Source of the DNA: Muribaculaceae bacterium
Lineage (GTDB): Bacteria; Bacteroidota; Bacteroidia; Bacteroidales; Muribaculaceae
Direction: 5' to 3'
NCBI GenBank assembly: GCA_024400935.1
Contig: JAKSLZ010000008.1
Coordinates: 1 to 58,823 of the forward strand
Length of the DNA stretch: 58,823 nucleotides
Both the position numbers and the translations under genes were made by a program. This document shows positions 44,372-53,346 of this stretch, piece after piece (position 1 is the stretch's first letter; the number at the start of each line of letters is the position of its first letter). Below the pieces are notes generated by a model. The model worked only from the letters and a program-made list of their open reading frames with translations, had not been told where the DNA came from and searched no databases.

Positions 44372-44430
44372 AACCCATTAACCCGTTAAACGATTAACCT
44401 TTTAACCCTTTAACCTTTTAACCCTTTACC
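44372..44430. repeat. 8-bp TTAACC-type array after mtaB
   Basis: Seven octamers (AACCCATT, AACCCGTT, AAACGATT, AACCTTTT, AACCCTTT and repeats of these) ending at the base before the mtaB stop codon. On the mtaB coding strand it reads GGTTAA, as at rbfA and sufD. Confidence 0.88.
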
Positions 44431-45732
44431 TTACACAATCGTTGCATCCACAGTGAGGTCATCGTTAATCTTGTCGAGGCGCACGCGGCCCACGGTGTTG
44501 ACCAGCTCGGGTACGTGGGGCACGTTCACGCGTATGTAGTTGTCGGTAAAGCCGTGCATGGGCGAGTTGCCGTGGGGTGCCTCAAAGAGCACCGGGCGCT
44601 CGGTCCCAAGGTAACGCTCTATATACTCACGCTGCTTGCGGTCGCTCAGCTCAATCATGCGCTGAGTGCGCGCCTGCTTGTCGCGCTGGCTCACCACATA
44701 TGGGATGCGCAGCGCCATGGTGCCGGGACGTTCGCTGTAGGGAAACACATGCAGGTGCTGCAGGTCGAGCGAGGCGATGAAGTTGAAGCTGTCTTCAAAG
44801 TGCTCGGGTGTCTCGCCACGGGTACCCACCATCACGTCCACGCCTATGAAGCAGTCGGGCATGAGTTCCTGGCAACGCTTTACCTTCTGGGCAAAGAGGT
44901 CACGGTTGTAGTGGCGGCGCATGAGCTTGAGCACCTCGTCATTGCCGCACTGCAAGGGGATGTGGAAGTGAGGCATGAAAGCACGCGACTGTGCGCAGAA
45001 CTCAATCACCTCGTCGGTGAGCAGGTCGGGCTCTATGGACGAGATGCGGTAGCGCTCTATGCCCTCGACGGCATCAAATGCCTTGAGCAGGTCGATGAAT
45101 TTCTCGCCGGTGTTCTTTCCAAAGTCACCAATATTGACGCCCGTGAGCACTATCTCCTTGCCACCGCGATCGGCCACGTCCTGTACCTGAGCTACCAGGC
45201 TCTCTATTGTGCCGCTGCGGCTGCGTCCGCGTGCCATGGGTATGGTGCAGTAGCTGCAGTAGTAGTCGCAACCGTCCTGAACCTTGAGCCAGTAGCGCGT
45301 GCGGCTACCGCACTCGCACGAGGGATTGAAGTGGCGTATTTCACGGGTGGGGGTTACATCCTCCACACTCTCACGGTCGTCAAACCACCGGGTCACATAC
45401 TTCACTATGTCGGCCTTCTGTTCCTGTCCCAGCACGATGTCCACGCCGGGAATCTGTGCTATCTCTCCGCTCTTGAGCTGGGCATAGCAGCCGGTGACCA
45501 CGATGAGTGCCTCGGGGAAACGCTTCACGAGGCTGCGTATGTGCTGACGGCCTTTCTTGTCGGCAAACTCAGTGACACTGCACGTGTTGAGCACGCACAC
45601 ATCGGGCGTCTGCCCTTCCTCGGCGGTGGCAATGCCGGCCTCGGAGAGCAGCTGTCCCAGGGTCGCTGTCTCAGAGAAATTGAGCTTGCAACCCAGTGTT
45701 TCAAAATATACTGTTTTGTTCTTTCCTTCCAT
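44431..45732 (-). CDS. mtaB: tRNA t6A37 methylthiotransferase MtaB
   Basis: A 433-aa radical-SAM methylthiotransferase converting t6A to ms2t6A at tRNA position 37. N-terminal UPF0004 domain cysteines are in LGCKLNFSE, LNTCSVT and VTGCYAQL; the radical-SAM cluster motif is CDYYCSYC; a C-terminal TRAM-like domain follows. MtaB rather than MiaB is favoured by ETLGCKLNFSET and the C-terminal TRAM spacing. It uses two Fe-S clusters. An 8-bp array follows its stop. Confidence 0.9.
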   Translation of the reverse strand: MEGKNKTVYFETLGCKLNFSETATLGQLLSEAGIATAEEGQTPDVCVLNTCSVTEFADKKGRQHIRSLVKRFPEALIVVTGCYAQLKSGEIAQIPGVDIVLGQEQKADIVKYVTRWFDDRESVEDVTPTREIRHFNPSCECGSRTRYWLKVQDGCDYYCSYCTIPMARGRSRSGTIESLVAQVQDVADRGGKEIVLTGVNIGDFGKNTGEKFIDLLKAFDAVEGIERYRISSIEPDLLTDEVIEFCAQSRAFMPHFHIPLQCGNDEVLKLMRRHYNRDLFAQKVKRCQELMPDCFIGVDVMVGTRGETPEHFEDSFNFIASLDLQHLHVFPYSERPGTMALRIPYVVSQRDKQARTQRMIELSDRKQREYIERYLGTERPVLFEAPHGNSPMHGFTDNYIRVNVPHVPELVNTVGRVRLDKINDDLTVDATIV

Positions 45733-45740
45733 TTACAATG

Positions 45741-45748
45741 CAAAGTTA
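45741..45748 (-). promoter_or_regulatory. -7 element of mtaB
   Basis: The minus strand reads TAACTTTG just upstream of the mtaB ATG (9 bp before it), giving a nearly leaderless transcript if used. Confidence 0.45.
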
Positions 45749-45766
45749 CACATTTCTTGACGCTTA

Positions 45767-47119
45767 TCACAACAAACCGGCCATATAAATCGGCAAGAAC
45801 ATGATATCACCCTCCTTTTTTACATCTCCAGTGTGTAACACATAGGAGCGACCCATATACTGAGAAAACTTCTTTTGACATTTTATCAGGGATGTCAAAG
45901 CATATCCACTGCCCGATTTCACCTCTATTGCATTTATATTGTGGCGGCTTGTCACGCCAGTTTTGCATATCATGAAATCAATTTCCATACGGTCGGCAGC
46001 ATTTTCTCGTGAGGAATTGGAATAAAAATATAGCGGATGGCCTGCAGTACGCAGCTGTTGGGCCACAAAATTCTCGGTCAGCATGCCCTTATTGAACTCC
46101 AATTTGCCTCGCAGTATCTTTTCGTAGATATCCGCTTTTTGCAATTCGCTTTCGTCAAATGCCATAGAGACCAACAAACCGGTGTCTGACATATACAATT
46201 TTACCTTGCCTTCATCTCTGTTGAGAGCCAATGCCACCGATGGTTCAGTTGCGCCATAACAAAAGTTGACAACGCGGCTCTCGTCAAGCCAGAACATCGC
46301 GTCGGCAAAGTCCCGCATTCTTGCCCCCTTTCTCACGCCCGACGGTCTAAATTTCTTTTCATGGCGCTGTAATGCACTTGGGATATTATTAAAAACCTGT
46401 GCAACCTTGGCCGCCTGCCGTCCTGCATATTTTGCAATGTCATTTCGATACAAGTCTATGATGCTGCGCTTTATCGCCTCAGCCTCCATAAAATCCTTAT
46501 TCCAGGAATATGCTTGTACGGCCTGGGGCATTCCGCCAACAAGGATATAGGCTCGCATCATCTCCATTGCCTTGCGATGCAATGACATCCCCATCGGAGC
46601 CTGCTGTGCATGCCTAGTCTTGATGTAATCATACAACATCTCGTTACCCGTTGCCCAAGCAAACTCTTCAAGATCCATGGGATACATGTTGACACGAACT
46701 TCTTCACTAGGTATAATGATATTCTTGACATTGTGATTGATGCTCACCAGAGAACCAGTTTCGATATAGTCATATCGGCCATCCTTAACCAAATACTTGA
46801 TAGAGGCTCGAGCCTTGGGGCATAGTTGAACTTCATCAAAGATTATTACCGACTGCCTGTTATACAACTTCACACCAGTAAAAATACTTAATTTGCCAAA
46901 AAAGGAATCCATGTCGACAAGCGAGTCGTCAAACAACTCGAGAATGCCGCGAGGCACATTATTAAAGTCAATGAGGATGTAGGATTTATATTCATTTCTG
47001 GCAAATTCCTCGACTATCCAGCTCTTCCCTACACGTCGCGCGCCATCAATCAGCAGAGCGCTTCTTCCGTTCCACTGCTCTTTCCACTTTAGCAACTTGC
47101 TGTAAATCTTTCGTTTCAT
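45767..47119 (-). CDS. AAA-family ATPase (AAA_14/DUF4143)
   Basis: A 450-aa cytosolic ATPase. Walker A is GARRVGKSW (~25-34) and Walker B is SVIIFDEVQLCP; the C-terminal DUF4143 region carries a PD-(D/E)xK-like motif (DFMICKTG ... NAIEVKSGSGY). These proteins are widespread and often multicopy in Bacteroidales; their role is unknown. It has an exact-consensus promoter and a leader holding three 34-bp repeats. No neighbouring partner gene is evident. Confidence 0.88.
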   Translation of the reverse strand: MKRKIYSKLLKWKEQWNGRSALLIDGARRVGKSWIVEEFARNEYKSYILIDFNNVPRGILELFDDSLVDMDSFFGKLSIFTGVKLYNRQSVIIFDEVQLCPKARASIKYLVKDGRYDYIETGSLVSINHNVKNIIIPSEEVRVNMYPMDLEEFAWATGNEMLYDYIKTRHAQQAPMGMSLHRKAMEMMRAYILVGGMPQAVQAYSWNKDFMEAEAIKRSIIDLYRNDIAKYAGRQAAKVAQVFNNIPSALQRHEKKFRPSGVRKGARMRDFADAMFWLDESRVVNFCYGATEPSVALALNRDEGKVKLYMSDTGLLVSMAFDESELQKADIYEKILRGKLEFNKGMLTENFVAQQLRTAGHPLYFYSNSSRENAADRMEIDFMICKTGVTSRHNINAIEVKSGSGYALTSLIKCQKKFSQYMGRSYVLHTGDVKKEGDIMFLPIYMAGLL

Positions 47120-47129
47120 CTTATATATT

Positions 47130-47215
47130 ACACATTTTCAAAGGATTTTTCACTCCTTTAAAAACACCTTTTCAAGGCATTTTTTATTAATCTCACCACA
47201 CCTTTTCAAGGCATT
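47130..47215 (-). promoter_or_regulatory. Triple 34-bp-period repeat in the ATPase leader
   Basis: Three 18-bp blocks at 47130-47147, 47164-47181 and 47198-47215, each exactly 34 bp apart. The last two are identical (ACACCTTTTCAAGGCATT); the first differs at four positions. In the transcript each identical copy can form a small CCTT-GAA-AAGG hairpin. They lie between the predicted start of transcription and the ATG. Confidence 0.7.
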
Positions 47216-47222
47216 CGGCACG

Positions 47223-47254
47223 CAAAGGTAAAGATAATTACTGAATAACACAAA
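47223..47254 (-). promoter_or_regulatory. Promoter of the AAA/DUF4143 ATPase gene
   Basis: Minus strand TTTG (47254-47251), exactly 20 bp, TACCTTTG (47230-47223). Transcription would start near 47217, directly before the triple repeat. Confidence 0.75.
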
Positions 47255-47428
47255 AAATCACAAGTAAAAATCCTGATATGGCATTTTAAGTAAGCCTGGA
47301 CACTGAATTCTGCGATGTCATACGCATTACAACCGGTTTTTTCTATTTTTTGAAACATTTGTGACTGTTTGGACGGGGTTTTGGCTGTAATTTTGTAACT
47401 GAAGAATTATAACTAAAACCTCAGAACA

Positions 47429-48397
47429 ATGAAAAATCCCATATTCATGGCATCGATGTGCGCTCTTGCGCTTGCAGCAGCATCGTGCAACACGACAAAG
47501 CAGGTTGCTAACAAGCCCATCGAACTAGGCGCTAACCCCATCATCACACACATGTACACTGCCGACCCCTCGGCACACGTGTGGAAAGACGGCAGGCTCT
47601 ATCTGTATCCCTCGCACGACATTTTCCCGGCACGCGGCTGTGACCTCATGGACAAGTACCACGTGTTCTCGACCGACGACATGGTCAACTGGACCGACCA
47701 CGGCGAGATCGTCAATGCCGACATGGTGAAGTGGGGACGCAAAGACGGCGGCTTCATGTGGGCTCCCGACGCTGCCTACAAGAATGGCAAATATTACTTC
47801 TATTTCCCCCATCCCAGCGAGGACAACTGGGCCACATCATGGAAGGTGGGTATCGCAGTGAGCGACTATCCCGACCGCGACTTCAAAGTGCTGGACGAGC
47901 CTATGAAGGGCCCCGACGGATATGTGGGCGGATGGGACATGATTGACCCCTGTGTGTTTATTGATGACGATGGCACCCCCTACCTGTATTACGGCGGTGG
48001 CAGCCACCTGTTCATGGCACGCATGAAGGACAACATGCTTGAACTCGCCGAGCCCATGAAGAAGGTTGAAGGCCTCGTTGACTTCCACGAGGGTGCTTGG
48101 GTTCACAAATACAACGGCAAATACTACCTAAGTTATGCCGACAACTTTGACGGTGCTAACCGCATGCACTATGCCATGAGCAACTCGCCCATGGGCCCCT
48201 GGGAGTACAAGGGCATGATTCTGGCGGCCAACTCTTGCGCCATGACCCACGGCAGCATCGTGGAGTATAAGGGCGAGTGGTTCCTGTTTTACCACACAAG
48301 CGACCTGAGTCACAAGAACGAGTACCGCTCGGTAGCAGTCGACAAGCTCTACTACAACCCCGACGGCACCATCCGCCTCGTGCAGCAGCACCATTAA
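47429..48397 (+). CDS. Glycoside hydrolase family 43 lipoprotein
   Basis: A 322-aa secreted lipoprotein. The signal peptide is MKNPIFMASMCALALAAASCN with the lipobox Cys at 20. The five-bladed beta-propeller begins ITHMYTADPSAHVWKDGRLYLYPSHD, where the Asp of TADPSAHV is the expected general base. A middle Asp lies in WDMIDPCVFIDDDGTPYLYYGG and the acid Glu in DFHEGAWVHKYNGKYYLSY. It hydrolyses arabinose- or xylose-containing glycans; which one is not clear. No SusC/SusD pair is near, so it is a stand-alone enzyme. Confidence 0.92.
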   Translation: MKNPIFMASMCALALAAASCNTTKQVANKPIELGANPIITHMYTADPSAHVWKDGRLYLYPSHDIFPARGCDLMDKYHVFSTDDMVNWTDHGEIVNADMVKWGRKDGGFMWAPDAAYKNGKYYFYFPHPSEDNWATSWKVGIAVSDYPDRDFKVLDEPMKGPDGYVGGWDMIDPCVFIDDDGTPYLYYGGGSHLFMARMKDNMLELAEPMKKVEGLVDFHEGAWVHKYNGKYYLSYADNFDGANRMHYAMSNSPMGPWEYKGMILAANSCAMTHGSIVEYKGEWFLFYHTSDLSHKNEYRSVAVDKLYYNPDGTIRLVQQHH

Positions 48398-48428
48398 TCA
48401 AGCAAGTACACAAGAATTCATACGCTTC

Positions 48429-48471
48429 AGTAGTCCCGCGGCAGCCTGATACCGAGGGACTACTTTTTTTA
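48429..48471 (+). terminator. Terminator after the GH43 gene
   Basis: Perfect 9-bp stem AGTAGTCCC/GGGACTACT followed by TTTTTTT. Confidence 0.9.
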
Positions 48472-48481
48472 CCTCCCAACT

Positions 48482-48511
48482 AAAAACATAGCCTGACCGC
48501 ATGGCCAGGCT
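48482..48511 (-). terminator. Terminator of the 912-aa LRR gene
   Basis: Minus-strand stem AGCCTGGCC/GGTCAGGCT with minor mismatch (48490-48511), followed by ATGTTTTTAG, 43 bp beyond the stop. It faces the GH43 terminator. Confidence 0.75.
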
Positions 48512-48553
48512 ACATCTATAGCAAGTTTCTGTTTTGTTTCGTTCTATATCGCC

Positions 48554-51292
48554 TTATCCCAGGATCAAACGGATGATGGCGTTGAGGTCGGTGATGTCAT
48601 AGTTTCCGTCGCCGTTCATGTCGGCTGCAAAGGGGTTGAAGGGTTGGGGATCCAGACCCAGGATTTTGCTTACCATTGCATTGATGTCGGCCACATCGAG
48701 CACACCGTCCATGTTCACGTCACCGGGGATGAATGAGTTTGAGGGAGAAACGAGCACGTCAAGGTGCATTGTTCCGTTAGCCTCCTTAACTGCTGTGCCA
48801 GTGCCGCCGGTGCTGCCGGGGCGCACTGCAAAGGTGTAGTTGAAGGCTACTTCGTCGTCAACATAGAATGTGGTGGTGCCACCCAGCAGGTCGGTCATGA
48901 AGGTAACGCCGGGAGAGCATGACTCAACGTGGGCACCAGTGCTGCGGCTTGCAAACGGCATCTCTACCGCGAAACCCTTATTGCCGCCCATCTGTGCCTT
49001 GCGCTCATACGGGCGTGTCACTGTCTGCTCTTCGCCGTTGAAGTATGTAAGGGCATTGAGCATGGTTGCATCGAGGCTCATCAGGTGGTTAGTGTTCACG
49101 TCTACATATTCCAGAGCAGTGTTGTGGCTCAGGTCGAGTGACCCAAGGAAGTTGTGGTCGCCCACCAGTTTCTTGAGCTTGCGGTTAGCGCTCAGGTTGA
49201 GGGTTGTGAAGTAGTTGTAGTCAACAAACAGAGTCTCGAGCTCCGTGTTCTTGCTCAGGTCGATGTCAGTGAGTTCGTTACCGTCGCATCCCAGATGGGT
49301 GATAGCAGTATTCTTGGTCACATCAAGCGAGGTGAGACGGTTGTTGAAGCACACAAGGGTAGTGAGTCCAGTGTTCTTGGTCACATCCAGTTCTGTCAGG
49401 CTGTTGTCATGGCAACCGAGATAGTCCAGTGCAGTGTTGTTCGATACATCAAGCTTGGTAAGGCGGTTCACACCAACTTCAAGGGTCTTCAAGATAGTGT
49501 TTTTGCTCACGTCGATTGACGACAAATCGTTTTCAGTGACAAAAATCGTTTTCAGCAGCGGATTCTTGGTCACGTCGAGCGAGGTGAGATGGTTAGTGCA
49601 GGCGTCTATGCTATACAGCTTGGGGTTCTTGGTGATGTCGAGCGAGGTAAGGTGGTTATCGCTACATGTCATGAACACCAGTGCGGGACAGTTAGTGACA
49701 TCAAGTGCGGCGAGGTTGCCGTGGTCAACCAGCAAGTTGTGTACCGATGAAGGCAAAACGATCGAAGCCACCGGAGTGTTCATACACATTACCTCAGTGA
49801 CTTTTTTGTTCTGGCTCAGGTCAAGCGAAGTAATCTGGCAACCACTGCAGTCAATCACAGCCAGGTTGTAGAAGTACTCAATACCCTTGAGGTTCTTAAC
49901 GGGACGGCCTTTCAAACCATTGTCACGCATGTTGACTACACCTGCAAGAATTCTTTCAGAGAGAATGCCGCCTTCCTGCACGCCGGTGCACTTGGTGATA
50001 TATGCGCGGAACTCGGCATCGGGGAAGTTGGTGGCGTTGAGCACTACATCGGTGTCAGGAGCGTCGAGGACAGGAGTCACTGTCACCTTGAGCACATTGC
50101 TGCCCTTGCCCACGCTGTATTCATACTGGAAGTCACTCAGCTGGTCGATATATATATAGGTAACGCCGTCTACCACCTCTACCTCACTGGCACCGTAGCC
50201 AAGATTTGACACATAGGTGCCCTTGCTTGCATCGTGTACAAAGAAGCTGGGCATGGCTACGCGATACATCTTGCTGCCGTTGCGGGTAACCTCGGTAGCA
50301 AGCAGGGTTGCATGCTGTGAATGTCCTGCAAAACTGTTGAGCGAAGTGAGACCCGAGGCGTCGAGGCTCACCAGCTGGTTAGTGTTCACCTCAAGGCGTG
50401 TAAGGGCTGTGTTGTGGCTCACGTCAAGCACATTGAGGCGGTTGCCGCTGCACTCAAGTGTGGTGAGGGCAGTGCAGTTGCTCAGGTTGAGCTCGCCTAT
50501 CTGGTTAGAGTAGCACTGAAGTGTCTGAAGACGTGTAAGCCCGCTCACATCGAGGCTCTGGATGTTATTCATCTTGCAGTTGATGCGCTTGAGTGCGGTC
50601 AGGTTAGCCACATCAAGGGCGTTGAGCTGATTGCTGACGCATTCCAGAATCTCCAGGTTGGGGCAACCACTCAGATTAATCGAGGTGAGCAGGTTGCTCT
50701 CGCAATACAGCGAAGTCAAGCCAGCATGGTTGCCCAGTGTGAGCGATGCGAGCTTGTTGCTGTAGCACTCGATGGTTGACAACTTGTTATTCTTGCTCAG
50801 GTCAAGCGCAGTAATCTGGTTGTTAGAGCAGTTGAGTGTCCACAGGTTAGTGAGCGCACTCACATTGAGCGAAGTGAGCTGGTTCTTTTGGCACTCTACC
50901 GAGTTGAGGTTTGAAGATGCTCCCAGCGTGAGCGAGGTGAGCTGGTTGTTGGAGCAGTCCACGTTCTGGAGATTGGTCAGGGCGCTCAGGTCGAGCGACG
51001 TGAGCTGGTTGCCGTTGCAACGCAGCGACACCAGGCTTGTGAAGTGCTCGATACCCTTCATGCTCTGGATATTCTGGTAAGCAAGAGAACCTCCTGCACC
51101 ATAGCCGTTCCAGTAGTTTTGGTCAGCAATAATGGCATCGCTGATAGTACCGCCCTCGGCTACACCGGTGCTTCTAGACACGAAAGCACGGAAGTTAGCG
51201 TCGGGAAAATTGGTGGTATTAAGCACAACACTACCCATCATGGTAGCAGTGTAAGCCAATACCATAGTAAGTGATAGAATTAATTTTTTCAT
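48554..51292 (-). CDS. Secreted leucine-rich-repeat protein with dockerin tail
   Basis: A 912-aa exported protein with signal peptide MKKLILSLTMVLAYTATMMGS. Two internalin-like LRR blocks (about 75-330 and 440-700) repeat the 20-22-aa unit LTSLDLSALTNLQNVDCSNN. Each block opens with a similar cap (VVLNTTNFPDANFRAFVSR; VVLNATNFPDAEFRAYITK), so the protein is an internal duplication. The C terminus (~858-912) is a dockerin-like pair of EF-hand repeats: GDVNMDGVLDVADINAMV and ADMNGDGNYDITDLNAIIR. Probably a surface adhesion or glycan-associated protein. Confidence 0.9.
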   Translation of the reverse strand: MKKLILSLTMVLAYTATMMGSVVLNTTNFPDANFRAFVSRSTGVAEGGTISDAIIADQNYWNGYGAGGSLAYQNIQSMKGIEHFTSLVSLRCNGNQLTSLDLSALTNLQNVDCSNNQLTSLTLGASSNLNSVECQKNQLTSLNVSALTNLWTLNCSNNQITALDLSKNNKLSTIECYSNKLASLTLGNHAGLTSLYCESNLLTSINLSGCPNLEILECVSNQLNALDVANLTALKRINCKMNNIQSLDVSGLTRLQTLQCYSNQIGELNLSNCTALTTLECSGNRLNVLDVSHNTALTRLEVNTNQLVSLDASGLTSLNSFAGHSQHATLLATEVTRNGSKMYRVAMPSFFVHDASKGTYVSNLGYGASEVEVVDGVTYIYIDQLSDFQYEYSVGKGSNVLKVTVTPVLDAPDTDVVLNATNFPDAEFRAYITKCTGVQEGGILSERILAGVVNMRDNGLKGRPVKNLKGIEYFYNLAVIDCSGCQITSLDLSQNKKVTEVMCMNTPVASIVLPSSVHNLLVDHGNLAALDVTNCPALVFMTCSDNHLTSLDITKNPKLYSIDACTNHLTSLDVTKNPLLKTIFVTENDLSSIDVSKNTILKTLEVGVNRLTKLDVSNNTALDYLGCHDNSLTELDVTKNTGLTTLVCFNNRLTSLDVTKNTAITHLGCDGNELTDIDLSKNTELETLFVDYNYFTTLNLSANRKLKKLVGDHNFLGSLDLSHNTALEYVDVNTNHLMSLDATMLNALTYFNGEEQTVTRPYERKAQMGGNKGFAVEMPFASRSTGAHVESCSPGVTFMTDLLGGTTTFYVDDEVAFNYTFAVRPGSTGGTGTAVKEANGTMHLDVLVSPSNSFIPGDVNMDGVLDVADINAMVSKILGLDPQPFNPFAADMNGDGNYDITDLNAIIRLILG

Positions 51293-51356
51293 TCGAATTT
51301 TCTGATTTTTATATTTTCGTTAATTATATTAGTGGTATAAAATGCATAAAAAAGCA

Positions 51357-51405
51357 GCATATAGGTGTAAAAATACACAAAAAGTGTGCGATTTATCCTA
51401 TATGC
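51357..51405 (-). promoter_or_regulatory. Palindrome in the AT-rich region upstream of the LRR gene
   Basis: Perfect 9-bp arms GCATATAGG/CCTATATGC, with an inner ACAC/GTGT pairing, 65 bp upstream of the minus-strand ATG. It could be an operator or leader structure. The rest of 51293-51610 is AT-rich with no gene. Confidence 0.4.
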
Positions 51406-51612
51406 AGCAACTGTAGTGTAGTAATTTTATAATTGTTTTCCCAATAGTTATTCGCAAACAGGGTGCAAAATTCGCATATTTTTTTGAATTATACAAGTAT
51501 TTATCCAATAAATTAGCTCATTAACGGTGAAAAAAAAATACACACGAAACCAAATATTATACACGCCACACAACCCCATCAACACCAAATCAATAAAATT
51601 TATGGACATATG

Positions 51613-51643
51613 TTGCCGTGCTCAACATTTTACATTAATTTTG
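51613..51643 (+). promoter_or_regulatory. Promoter of the GH20 gene
   Basis: TTG (51613-51615), 20 bp, TAATTTTG (51636-51643), 18 bp before the ATG at 51661. This also argues against the upstream in-frame start at 51610. Confidence 0.65.
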
Positions 51644-51660
51644 TAACCAAAACCAATCAA

Positions 51661-53310
51661 ATGACAAACAAAATTCTTTACACAATAATTTGCACTTTTT
51701 TTGCCTTTACGGCAATGGCCGGCGGACACCTTGCCCGGCAACAGTCGCAAGCGCCCATAGTGCCTGCTCCCGCGGTTAGCGTTGTGGACACCACTGCGCA
51801 CTACACGCTGCACCGTGGTGCCGGTGTGTGGTGCGACGAGCACGGAACCAAAGCAGCCAACTACCTGATAGATTATTGCCGCAACAACTTGGGATTTCCG
51901 CTTAGAATGGTAAACCGCAAGGCCGACGCCGATATCTGCCTCCAGAAGTTGAGCAATGGCATCGGATGCTCGCGCGACACCTATGTTATGAGTGTTGACG
52001 AAAAAGGTGTAACCATTGGTGCCAACGAGGAGCAGGGTGTGTTCTTGGGCGTGATGACGTTGTTGCAGCTGCTGCCATCTCGCCCTGGTGATGTGCCTGT
52101 GCTCAACTACACAGCCATAGCCGACAACAGCCGGTATTCCTACCGCGGCATGCACCTGGACGTGGTGCGCCACTGGTTCCCGGTGTCGTTTGTCAAGAAA
52201 TTCATCGACATGATGGCACGCCACAAGCTCAATGTGTTCCACTGGCACCTCACCGACGACCAGGGCTGGCGCATAGAGCTCAAGAGCCATCCCGAACTCA
52301 CCGAGCGCGGCAGCTACCGTGCGGGCGAAATCAAGGGCATCTTCCCGGGCGAGTACTATGACCGCCCCTATGAGGCCTATTACACGCAGGAGGAAATCAA
52401 GGAGGTGATAGAGTATGCCGCCGAGCGCTATGTCACCGTTATCCCCGAGATAGACATCCCCGGCCACTGCATGGCAGTGCTGGCGGTGCACCCTGAGTTC
52501 AGCACCACACCCACCGAGCCCAAGCACACTGCCCAGACTTGGGGCATCTTCAACCGCCAGAACAACGTGCTGGCGCCCAGCGACGAGGTGTTCTCATTCC
52601 TCGACGACGTGTTCAACGAGGTGTGCGGACTGTTCCCCGGCCGCTACATCCACGTGGGCGGCGATGAGTGCGCCCCGCGCTGGTGGAACGAGAGCCAGGC
52701 CACGCAGCAATACATGCGCGACCACGACATCAAGGACGCCCACGCGCTGCAGACCCACTTCATGCGCCACGTGCAGCAGGTGTGCCGAGCTCACGGCAAA
52801 CAGGTGATAGGCTGGGACGGCGGTGCCGAGGGCATGGACCCCGAGGACGGCATCATCATGAGCTGGCACGTGCGCCCCAACATGCCCCGGGAGCGCATCG
52901 ACACCACCCACCGATGGATCAACGCCAGTGGCCGTTATTTCTACTTCACCTCACGCGAGGACTCTACCCAGCGCGAACTCGCTCCGGGCCAGGACCGCGG
53001 CTATACGCTGCCCGTCAAGACTGTGTATGAGAGCCAGGTGATGCCCGACTCGGCCAGCGTGCAGGCACAGGGCAACCTCATGGGCCTGGAAGGATGCTGC
53101 TGGACCGAGTACAGTCCCGACCCGTGGAAGGTGGAGAAGATGGTGTTCCCGCGCATCGCGGCGCTTGCCGAGAAAGCTTGGTGCGGCAACGACCTGGGAT
53201 GGGAGCATTTTGAACCTCGCCTCATCCGCCTGCTCGACTACTACGACCTGTGGGGCGTGCGCTACAACCCCGCCGTGGAGCAGAGCGCAGCAACTAAGCG
53301 AAACCGATAA
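51661..53310 (+). CDS. Beta-N-acetylhexosaminidase, GH20
   Basis: A 549-aa secreted exo-hydrolase from the ATG at 51661 (MTNKILYTIICTFFAFTAMAGG signal). An N-terminal GH20b domain (ADICLQKL) precedes the TIM barrel: YRGMHLDVVRHWFPVSFVKKFID, FHWHLTDDQGWRIE, VIPEIDIPGH, and the catalytic Asp-Glu pair HVGGDECAPRWW. GH20 enzymes remove terminal GlcNAc or GalNAc from glycans by substrate-assisted catalysis. It could feed the nagB pathway. The secreted-protein gene starts 36 bp downstream. Confidence 0.94.
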   Translation: MTNKILYTIICTFFAFTAMAGGHLARQQSQAPIVPAPAVSVVDTTAHYTLHRGAGVWCDEHGTKAANYLIDYCRNNLGFPLRMVNRKADADICLQKLSNGIGCSRDTYVMSVDEKGVTIGANEEQGVFLGVMTLLQLLPSRPGDVPVLNYTAIADNSRYSYRGMHLDVVRHWFPVSFVKKFIDMMARHKLNVFHWHLTDDQGWRIELKSHPELTERGSYRAGEIKGIFPGEYYDRPYEAYYTQEEIKEVIEYAAERYVTVIPEIDIPGHCMAVLAVHPEFSTTPTEPKHTAQTWGIFNRQNNVLAPSDEVFSFLDDVFNEVCGLFPGRYIHVGGDECAPRWWNESQATQQYMRDHDIKDAHALQTHFMRHVQQVCRAHGKQVIGWDGGAEGMDPEDGIIMSWHVRPNMPRERIDTTHRWINASGRYFYFTSREDSTQRELAPGQDRGYTLPVKTVYESQVMPDSASVQAQGNLMGLEGCCWTEYSPDPWKVEKMVFPRIAALAEKAWCGNDLGWEHFEPRLIRLLDYYDLWGVRYNPAVEQSAATKRNR

Positions 53311-53346
53311 CGACTTATAATACACAACTAATAAAAACTGTACTTT

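Noticed and set aside
48929-50779. Several plus-strand frames opposite the 912-aa LRR gene
   Set aside because: Repeat-derived antisense shadows; the repeated pattern follows the LRR codons on the minus strand.
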